Below, piece by piece: positions 29,234 to 36,255 of a stretch of DNA of 64,000 nucleotides. The notes beneath the pieces were generated by a model that saw only the letters and a program-made list of their open reading frames with translations, was not told where the DNA came from and made no database searches. The stretch spans positions 1 through 64,000 of the forward strand of contig JAGVJP010000110.1 in NCBI GenBank assembly GCA_020051075.1, read 5' to 3'. The translations under genes were made by a program, and so were the position numbers. The DNA comes from Parachlamydiales bacterium (lineage in GTDB: Bacteria > Chlamydiota > Chlamydiia > Chlamydiales > Parachlamydiaceae). The stretch's first letter is position 1. Every line of letters starts with the position of its first letter.

Positions 29234-31402
29234 TTAAGAAATCTGTATACGTCCCAGCGGCTGAATCCGAATTTCTGGGACGATTTCCTGATAGGAGACC
29301 ACTGAGATATCGGTGAATTCCATTTCTATAAGCTTTCTTACAAATCGTCGAACGTCGATTGCTGTCAATATCACAGGTGGCTGGCCACCAGGCGGAGGGG
29401 GAGAAACAGTGTTTCTCACACCTTGTAAAATAAGCTGTACTGAATCTGGATCTAATGCCAGATATGAACCAGCTGAAGTTTGTTTGATGGCCCCTCGGAC
29501 CATATCTTCGATTTCAGGATCAAGGATGTAAACCGACAATACCGATTGTCCTTGAGAATATTTGTAGCTAATGTACCTTTTTAAAGATGAACGGACATAT
29601 TCTGTCAAGAGCACAGTGTCTTTTTCAGTCTGCGCCCATTCGCCTAGAGCTTCAAGGATTGTCCGAAGGTCTCTGACAGAGATCTGCTCCTGGATCAGCC
29701 GTTTGAATATATCGGTCATCTTCTGTAAAGGAATCAGACGAGTCACTTCTTTGATCAGATCGGGGAATGATTTTTCCACGAATTCGATCATCGATTTCAC
29801 CTCTTGGATCCCTACGAATTCGTTGGCATAGCTCCGAAAGAAGTACGAGAGATGCAGGATCATCACTTCCAAAGCGTTCCAGTATTTGATTCCCGCTTTG
29901 TCAAGGAGCTCTTTATTCTTGACTTCGATCCACATGGAAGGGAGGCCAAGGGAGTTTTTGTAAGAGACGAAATTTAAGTTGTAACGCTTAAGGTTTTCTT
30001 CAGATTCGTTTGTCAACAGATGGCCCTCAAGAACTTTTCCCCTGACAATAGGGACTTCGTTCAAGTGGATGGAGTATTCATCTTTTTCTAAAATAGGGGA
30101 GTCCGTCCGGACGTGGACGCCAGGAAATCGGACGCCGAGGTCGGCGTAGAGCGCTTGCCTCATCTTAGGGATCATCTGATCAATGAAATTTGCCCCTTTA
30201 TTGGCTTTTTGGATTTCAGTGGATAACCCCTTTCCGACTTCTAAGACGACGGGCAGCGTCAACGAGTAGCTGTCGACTCCGCCGCCAGTGACTGCCTTAT
30301 GCCCGCGTATCGAGGTATCAACAGTGCTGCCCTCGGCGCTCTGGATGGTTCCTCCACCCCCTGAGATCGCAGCAGCTTGCTTTTGTGCATTATTCCAAAG
30401 AGAGTAGCCGATCAGTCCCATCGCACTGGCTAGGATCAAAAATGGGGGGAGGGGGAATCCTGGAAGCATCCCCATACCCATCAAAAACCCTGCTGAGAGC
30501 ATCAACGCCTTAGGCTGCTTCAAGATCTGGCTAGAGATTTCGCTACCTAAGTGTTCCGCTCCCTCGCTTGTCACACGTGTGGTGACGATACCAGCTGTAA
30601 TCGAAATGAGCAGAGCGGGGATTTGAGAGATCAGACCATCGCCGATGGAAAGGAGGGAGTAGATCTTCGCCGATTCCCCAATTTCTAAGCCATTGATCGT
30701 ATTACCGATGATCAATCCACCCACGATGTTGATCAGTGTGATGACAATACCGGCAATGGCGTCTCCTTTAACGAATTTCATGGCACCATCCATCGCACCA
30801 TAGAGTTGGCTCTCTTTTTGGATGGCAAGACGTTTCTCTCGGGCTTGGTTGGAGTCTAAGATCCCGGCGCGCATGTCTGCGTCGATACTCATCTGTTTAC
30901 CAGGCATCGCATCTAACGTAAAACGGGCAGCAAGCTCAGCGACCCGCTCAGCACCTTTGGTGATGACGATAAACTGGACTAAGGTGATAATCAAAAAGAT
31001 GACACCGCCAACGACAAAGTTACCGCCGACGACGAAATTACCGAATTGATAGATGATTTTTCCGGCGTCAGCATGCAAGAGAATCTGCCGCGTCGAGGCG
31101 ATGTTCAATCCGAGGCGATAAAGCGTTGTAATCAACAGGAGCGACGGAAAGATAGAAAGGTGCACAGCGCTGGGGATGTAAAGGGCGACCATCAGCAAAG
31201 CGACCGAAGCAGCTAAGTTGACCGCAATCAAATAGTCGATGATATGCGGGCTGATCGGAATGATGATCATGGCCAAAATGCCGATGATTACAATGGCAAG
31301 GCCGAGATCGCTTGAGCGTGATATTGTGTCAAGGGAACGATCGCCCCCTATCCGAGCTGTCATTCCATCGAGCATTCTTCGTATTGGACCCATCCTAAGC
31401 AT
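29234..31402 (-). CDS. sctV: Type III secretion export gate protein SctV (CdsV)
   Basis: 722 residues, FlhA/LcrD family. The N-terminal half has about eight membrane helices (first near residue 30, last near 330) and the FHIPEP-type conserved stretch including FTLDAMPGKQMSIDADMRAG and VKGDAIAG. The C-terminal half (about 370-722) is the cytosolic ring-forming domain, ending PLGRIQIS. A Gly/Ala-rich linker (ISGGGGTIQ) joins the halves. The gene lies 23 bases after nothing but a short gap from copN and 20 bases after sctU, so the four genes are one operon. Confidence 0.96.
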   Translation of the reverse strand: MLRMGPIRRMLDGMTARIGGDRSLDTISRSSDLGLAIVIIGILAMIIIPISPHIIDYLIAVNLAASVALLMVALYIPSAVHLSIFPSLLLITTLYRLGLNIASTRQILLHADAGKIIYQFGNFVVGGNFVVGGVIFLIITLVQFIVITKGAERVAELAARFTLDAMPGKQMSIDADMRAGILDSNQAREKRLAIQKESQLYGAMDGAMKFVKGDAIAGIVITLINIVGGLIIGNTINGLEIGESAKIYSLLSIGDGLISQIPALLISITAGIVTTRVTSEGAEHLGSEISSQILKQPKALMLSAGFLMGMGMLPGFPLPPFLILASAMGLIGYSLWNNAQKQAAAISGGGGTIQSAEGSTVDTSIRGHKAVTGGGVDSYSLTLPVVLEVGKGLSTEIQKANKGANFIDQMIPKMRQALYADLGVRFPGVHVRTDSPILEKDEYSIHLNEVPIVRGKVLEGHLLTNESEENLKRYNLNFVSYKNSLGLPSMWIEVKNKELLDKAGIKYWNALEVMILHLSYFFRSYANEFVGIQEVKSMIEFVEKSFPDLIKEVTRLIPLQKMTDIFKRLIQEQISVRDLRTILEALGEWAQTEKDTVLLTEYVRSSLKRYISYKYSQGQSVLSVYILDPEIEDMVRGAIKQTSAGSYLALDPDSVQLILQGVRNTVSPPPPGGQPPVILTAIDVRRFVRKLIEMEFTDISVVSYQEIVPEIRIQPLGRIQIS

Positions 31403-31422
31403 TCTCCCTAAACTAGTCTATT

Positions 31423-32496
31423 CTATAACTCTATGGATTCTTCAATTTCTGTGCCATCTTTTAAAGCATCGATCCAGCGAATAACTTCTGCGAGCGCTTC
31501 ATAAGTTTCTTCGGGGACATATTCAAACGCCTCACCCTCTTCCCAGAGTTTGTGCGCAAGGGGAATATTTCGCAAGACAGGGACATTGTATTTTTCGGCA
31601 AGTTTAACCATCGTTTCAGCGAGGAAATCTTGACCCATCCCGAGGATGTAAGGGGCTGCGTCGATATCTTTTTCATAAGCAATGGCAATAGCAAGGTGGG
31701 TTGGGTTGGTGATGACAGCCTGAGCCTTCTTGACGTTGCCTGCCGGACCTTCCGAATAGGCGATTTCCTGAGCAATTTGCCGCCTTTTCCCTTTGATCTG
31801 CGGATCGCCTTCACTGTTCTTATGCTCTTGTTTTACTTCAAATTTTTCCATTTTCATTTCATTAGCGAAGTTTCTTTTTTGGTAGATGAAGTCTCCAACG
31901 GCGATGACGATAAAAAATAACCCAACTTTTGCAACAACTTCGATCAAAAAAGCGCTAAATATGGCAAGTGATCCAGCAATTGGCATGGAGACGGCGTGAA
32001 TCAAGACGGGTATACTTTTGTACATCACTGTATAGATGATGTAGCCGGCGATTGAGATTTTTAAACAAGACTTAATTAATTCAATAAGAGTTTTCAGTTT
32101 GAATTTATTCTTTAAGTTTGTAACAGGATTAAATTTTTGGATGTCAAATTTAAATACTTCTGGAGCAAAAACAGGGCCAACCGCCAAAAAGGTGACCGTC
32201 ACTCCCACCATGGAAACGATGAGCAGGATCGGAAGGCTGGTCATGAAGATCACTTCATTCGCTTTATAGAATAAACTTGCAACGGCGACATCGCCTTCAG
32301 AATTCGTCACCGCTTGAAACGCATCCCTCATAAATTCAGTCAGCTTGTGATAAAGAAAACTGGACATGTAGAGGACCACGGAGACGGAAACGATAAAAGT
32401 AAAAGCATGTGGCAGGTCTTCAGATTTGGCAATCTGACCTTTTTTCTTCGCATCTTTTAGTTTCTTAGGGGTCGCTTTCTCGGTTTTCTCGCCCAT
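31423..32496 (-). CDS. sctU: Type III secretion substrate-specificity switch SctU (CdsU)
   Basis: 357 residues, FlhB/YscU family. It opens with MGEKTEKATPKKLKDAKKKGQ, the family's signature start, has four membrane helices between about residues 28 and 205, and a cytosolic domain with the autocleavage motif NPTH at residues 264-267. The basic region before it (IKGKRRQIAQEIAYSEG) is typical. A GAGGA site precedes the ATG. It is the first gene after a perfect consensus promoter on the minus strand. Confidence 0.96.
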   Translation of the reverse strand: MGEKTEKATPKKLKDAKKKGQIAKSEDLPHAFTFIVSVSVVLYMSSFLYHKLTEFMRDAFQAVTNSEGDVAVASLFYKANEVIFMTSLPILLIVSMVGVTVTFLAVGPVFAPEVFKFDIQKFNPVTNLKNKFKLKTLIELIKSCLKISIAGYIIYTVMYKSIPVLIHAVSMPIAGSLAIFSAFLIEVVAKVGLFFIVIAVGDFIYQKRNFANEMKMEKFEVKQEHKNSEGDPQIKGKRRQIAQEIAYSEGPAGNVKKAQAVITNPTHLAIAIAYEKDIDAAPYILGMGQDFLAETMVKLAEKYNVPVLRNIPLAHKLWEEGEAFEYVPEETYEALAEVIRWIDALKDGTEIEESIEL

Positions 32497-32598
32497 AGTT
32501 CCTCATGGGGATGATGTAAATTCAAGGAATCAGCAAAACTCGTGGAGTGCATCGTTCCCCGGAAATCACAAATCTTATAAGATCTTACTCATGTTATT

Positions 32599-32627
32599 AT
32601 TATACTCCTTATATTTTGAAGTGTCAA
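32599..32627 (-). promoter_or_regulatory. Perfect sigma-70-type promoter of the type III secretion operon
   Basis: Read on the minus strand: TTGACA at 32627-32622, a 17-base spacer, TATAAT at 32604-32599. Both hexamers are exact consensus. Transcription should start about seven bases further on, leaving a leader of about 95 bases before the sctU start codon. No other promoter of this quality was seen between sctU, sctV, copN, the TyeA-like gene, the chaperone gene and malQ. Confidence 0.85.
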
Positions 32628-32705
32628 CGGATCAAGAGAATTTTATGAAAAAATAAGTTCTAGTTTTTAATTAAATAGATCCACTATATTGTTTCTTTAG
32701 AGAAA

Positions 32706-33569
32706 ATGAAAAAGGGTTTTAAGATCATGAAAGACCCGATGGGCGATAGACTGAAAGCATTAGAACGGATGGAAGCAGGTCGCAGATTTTTACCCACCCT
32801 GCCTGTGATGGCACGATTGGATGGGAAGGCCTTTAGCAATTATACCTCTGACTTGACCCGTTCCCCGCAAGTTCCTTATGACGAAGCGCTGACCAGGTGT
32901 ATGATCGACACGACGAAGTTTCTGGTCGAAGAAACTTGCGCTTCTGTGGGGTATACCCAGTCCGATGAGATCACCCTCGCTTGGTACAGCCCCGACTATA
33001 AGAGTCAGATCTGGTTTGATGGCAGGATACAGAAGATGTGTTCAGTGCTCGCAGCCATGGCTTCGTCTTTGTTTAACCAATTGGCTCTGACGAGGGTTGT
33101 GCAAAGGAACGCTGTCAGCTGTTATTTCGATGTCTGCCTAACAAGACCGCTCGCCTTTTTTGACTGCCGCGTCTGGCAGGTCCCTACCCTTGAGGAAGGA
33201 GCGAATACGTTCCTCTGGCGCGAGCGCGATGCTGTGAAAAACAGCATCAGCATGTCAGCGAGAACACTATACTCTCACGAAGAAATCATGGATAAAACCT
33301 CTTCTCAGATGCAAGAAATGCTCTTTCAGAAGGGGATAAACTGGAACGACTACCCCACTTTCTTCAAACGGGGGACATATGTCCAGCGAAAGAAGATTGT
33401 GAAGGCGATGACGATGGAGGAAATGGAGAAGATTCCGGAACGCTACCGCCCCTCGGAGCTTGTGGAAAGAACACAAGTCATTGAACTCAATCTTCCCCCA
33501 TTCTCGAAGGTGTCGAACCGCCCGCAAGTCATCTTTGAAGGTGCAGATCCTCAACATCATGTAGAATGA
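32706..33569 (+). CDS. Thg1-like 3'-5' RNA polymerase (tRNA-His guanylyltransferase family)
   Basis: 287 residues. The N-terminal catalytic palm has ARLDGKAFSNYT (Asp39) and TQSDEITLAW (Asp87, Glu88), matching the three metal-binding acidic residues of Thg1. AAMASSLFNQL follows, as in the family. Eukaryotic Thg1 adds G-1 to tRNA-His; bacterial and archaeal Thg1-like proteins can repair truncated tRNA 5' ends. Which of these applies here cannot be read from sequence. The gene diverges from sctU and its last 41 bases overlap the kinase-like gene on the other strand. Confidence 0.88.
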   Translation: MKKGFKIMKDPMGDRLKALERMEAGRRFLPTLPVMARLDGKAFSNYTSDLTRSPQVPYDEALTRCMIDTTKFLVEETCASVGYTQSDEITLAWYSPDYKSQIWFDGRIQKMCSVLAAMASSLFNQLALTRVVQRNAVSCYFDVCLTRPLAFFDCRVWQVPTLEEGANTFLWRERDAVKNSISMSARTLYSHEEIMDKTSSQMQEMLFQKGINWNDYPTFFKRGTYVQRKKIVKAMTMEEMEKIPERYRPSELVERTQVIELNLPPFSKVSNRPQVIFEGADPQHHVE

Positions 33570-34440
33570 CAGACCATGCATCGAAAACTTGTCGGAACAT
33601 TTCCACTGGCGTGAGTTCGGTCCCACGCAATTTTTTGACCTCATCTTTTAACTGCCGTGCCAATATGGCAACCTCATTCGGTTCGTAGCCACCCTTTTTT
33701 AGGATCGTTTTAATCAACAAATAGGCATATTGCAAATCCCAAAACACCCTTTCTACAGAGTATTCCAAAAGAGATTCGAATGTATGGAAACTTCCTAAAT
33801 CGATGATTTTTAGTAAGCCCTCGTCAGAAATCATGATATTTCCTGAATGAAGGTCTGTGTAATGCATCTGATTGGATAATCCATAGCAGAAGGCATCTAA
33901 TAGCTGTGTTGCCTGCGTCATAGCCTCATTTCGAGAATACTGTCCCACTGAAACATTGTAAAGGGTCGATCCGGAAACCAACTCCAGCACTAGGAAAGAA
34001 GATTCATTGTCCTCTTCATTGTCAGGTGCAATCGTTCCACGGTCATAAGCTTTGATGATGTTTGGATGATCGAATTGAGTTCCAATTTCCCATTCACGTT
34101 CAATTGTGTATACGTTTGTTGCACGGAAAGAATTTCTTGGGAAAGGTGTCATGATGGGAGAGGTGGCTTGAGCCTGCTGGTGTGGTTTGGGCATGGGCCA
34201 TGACTTCGTAAAGAATTCGCTATTCATGTGAGTAGGTGTGCTAAAGACTTTGATTGCAACACTCTTTCCCTCTTCATTGGTTGCATCATAAACACTTCCA
34301 AAAGCGCCTCGACTTAAGTATTGATGCAATTCATAAGAATGCTGTTCTGTTTTGAGTACCTTGCCGATAATATCCTTTGGATCATCCCTTCCGTAAAGGC
34401 AGAAACTCCACACCAACAAAATATAAAATAAATTTTTCAT
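33529..34440 (-). CDS. Secreted Ser/Thr protein kinase-like protein
   Basis: 303 residues. A signal peptide (LFYILLVWSFCLYG) opens it, which is unusual for a kinase. The kinase pattern follows: LSRGAFGSVYDA (glycine loop), VAIKVF (Lys), NIIKAYDRGTI, LVLELVSGSTL (hinge), YTDLHSGNIMI in place of HRDxKxxN, and IIDLGSF in place of DFG. The catalytic Asp, the Asn and the metal Asp remain, so activity is possible; the YTDLH form recalls small lipopolysaccharide or kinase-like families. Its 3' end overlaps thg1 by 41 bases on the opposite strand. Export would place it in the periplasm or host. Confidence 0.72.
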   Translation of the reverse strand: MKNLFYILLVWSFCLYGRDDPKDIIGKVLKTEQHSYELHQYLSRGAFGSVYDATNEEGKSVAIKVFSTPTHMNSEFFTKSWPMPKPHQQAQATSPIMTPFPRNSFRATNVYTIEREWEIGTQFDHPNIIKAYDRGTIAPDNEEDNESSFLVLELVSGSTLYNVSVGQYSRNEAMTQATQLLDAFCYGLSNQMHYTDLHSGNIMISDEGLLKIIDLGSFHTFESLLEYSVERVFWDLQYAYLLIKTILKKGGYEPNEVAILARQLKDEVKKLRGTELTPVEMFRQVFDAWSVILHDVEDLHLQR

Positions 34441-34534
34441 GTTTTAACTTCTCGTTTATTAAAGAATTTAAGAAATAACATTATATTAATATACATAATA
34501 AAGTGAATAAAATCAAAACAGAAATGAAAAGATA

Positions 34535-34637
34535 TGGACTATGGACAATGGACTATATGGACAAAAAATGGACTCATATGGACACATGTTTTATGCTTAC
34601 TCTGTCCATAATCGTCCATATAGTCCATATAGTCCAT
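34535..34637. repeat. TGGAC-type 9-bp palindromic array, copy 3
   Basis: Left arm with about five TGGAC units (34535-34580), a centre ACATGTTTTATGCTTACT, and a right arm of about four GTCCATA units. It lies between the starts of two divergent genes, unlike the others that follow gene ends. Confidence 0.88.
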
Positions 34638-34757
34638 TTTCCATTTCGACTTTTGCAATTCCTTAAGCCTGTTGAATTATATAGACAAATCAGTTATCGT
34701 TAATCTCCCAATGAATCTCAGTTGCTAATATCCAATTGTATTTTCAAATTAAACCCC

Positions 34758-35933
34758 ATGGAAACTCTAATGTTCCGTAAAATGCCCGTTATTCTTTTAG
34801 CTGTGATTTTTGGCATTGCATTTCTTGATAGCTGGATTCCTCTAAGCGTGAAGAGTGTTCTCTATGCCTTGAGTTTAAGCATTAAATCTGTGATCATCTT
34901 TGTGTTGCCGATGATCATCTTCATGCTGTTATTCAAAACTCTTGCCCAGCTGACTGGCCGAGCCACTACCCTTCTTCTAACCATTTTAGGAGCCGTCTGC
35001 CTCTCAAATTTCATTTCTACCATGATGAGCTACATCGTCGGTTCGACGATTTATCAATTTGATTTATCCATCACAGTGCCTCAAGATTCCGCTGGACTTC
35101 AGCCCGCCTGGATTTATCAAATGCCTTCCTTCATTCCCAATAGCTGGGCCATGTTTTCGGGGATGATCTCGGGAGCGTTGTTTTCATTTCTTCGCCCGGT
35201 TTTGGCAAGAAAAATTGCCGATCGTTTTGAAATTGTTGTCAGCACCCTTTTAAGGGGAATTCTATATCTCATTCCATTTTTCCTTGCTGGGTTTATTGTG
35301 AAGATCATCCACGACGAAGTCTTAGATAATATCGTACGCGATTACGCCTGGATTTTTGCAGTCGTGGCGTTTGCGCAATTGAGTTATGTTTTCATACTCT
35401 ACGCCTTCTCCCAAAACTTTAAATGGACTTCTTCCATCCAAGCGATCAAGAATATGCTGCCAGCTGCCATCGCTGGATTTGGGAGCATGTCCAGTGCAGC
35501 TGCAATGCCTCTGACGATAGTAGGAAGTGAAAAAAATGTTCAGGATCCTGCCTTGATCAGGCTGGCCATCCCAACGACAGTCAATATTCACTTGATTGGG
35601 GATTGTTTTGCGATCCCTATTTTTGCGTTTGCTATCTTGAAAAATTTTGGTGTGTCTGAGCCTGATTTTGCCTCTTATCTCCTGTTTGCCTGCTATTTCG
35701 TCATGGCTAAATTTTCTGTCGCTGCGATTCCTGGCGGCGGGGTGTTGGTGATGCTCCCGATATTAGAAAGCCAACTCGGCTTTACTGGAGAGATGTCCTC
35801 GCTTGTGACTGCGCTGTATATTTTATTTGATCCTGTCATCACGGCGACGAATGTCTTGGGGAATGGCGCGTTTGCTCTCATCTTAAACCGATTGAAATTA
35901 AAGGCTCTAGTGTCTAATTGCATAAATAACTAA
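34758..35933 (+). CDS. Dicarboxylate/amino acid:cation symporter (DAACS family)
   Basis: About 391 residues from ATG 34758; a TTG at 34722 would add 12 residues without membrane character. Eight or more hydrophobic segments cover the chain. The re-entrant loop motif GFGSMSSAAAMPLTIVG, the NIHLIGDCFAIP stretch, the second loop AAIPGGGVLVMLP and ITATNVLGNGAFAL match the Na+- or H+-coupled glutamate/aspartate transporter family. It probably imports host amino acids or dicarboxylates across the inner membrane. No partner genes adjoin; the ATPase remnant behind it lies on the opposite strand. Confidence 0.88.
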   Translation: METLMFRKMPVILLAVIFGIAFLDSWIPLSVKSVLYALSLSIKSVIIFVLPMIIFMLLFKTLAQLTGRATTLLLTILGAVCLSNFISTMMSYIVGSTIYQFDLSITVPQDSAGLQPAWIYQMPSFIPNSWAMFSGMISGALFSFLRPVLARKIADRFEIVVSTLLRGILYLIPFFLAGFIVKIIHDEVLDNIVRDYAWIFAVVAFAQLSYVFILYAFSQNFKWTSSIQAIKNMLPAAIAGFGSMSSAAAMPLTIVGSEKNVQDPALIRLAIPTTVNIHLIGDCFAIPIFAFAILKNFGVSEPDFASYLLFACYFVMAKFSVAAIPGGGVLVMLPILESQLGFTGEMSSLVTALYILFDPVITATNVLGNGAFALILNRLKLKALVSNCINN

Positions 35934-36064
35934 GAGCCTTTATAGCTTCCGTAATCAGAATCTTGAATCACTTTTGGAGGAAGACCGCTCATGCTTCCAA
36001 GAATACCTACATCGAAGAGTAATAGCTTAAAACAATTTTCCTTTTTAATAAGTAATTTCTTCAT
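35930..36064 (-). pseudogene. Remnant of a DUF4143-type ATPase gene
   Basis: A 44-codon minus-strand frame contains FKLLLFDVGILGSMSGLPP, then a DSDYGSYKG segment, which is the entry of the DUF4143 domain (compare FLADVGLLGAQSNLSP in the gene at 14671). It stops at TAG straight after KGS, where intact family members continue into YFAENYVAQE-type sequence. No ATPase domain is present upstream. It overlaps the last codon of the transporter gene by four bases. Confidence 0.65.
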
Positions 36065-36255
36065 TCGCTTCTTTGCGTCTCCGAACCTTTGCGCCTTTGC
36101 GTTTAAAAGAAGCTAAGGACCACTCTACACTCACAAATGTTTGCATCCTCACATCTTGTCTCTTTGCTTCTCTGCGTTAAAAAAAGGGGGAGGAGGTATC
36201 ACGAACCTTTTCGTTTATTACAGAATCTAGTATTCTGTTTTCCATAATCACTTGT
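36065..36255. repeat. CTTTGCG-type short repeat region
   Basis: Contains CTTTGCGTCTCCG, CCTTTGCGCCTTTGCG and CTTTGCTTCTCTGCG, related to stretches near 2575 and 60018 and, inverted, near 62955. No gene or clear promoter is seen. Confidence 0.45.
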
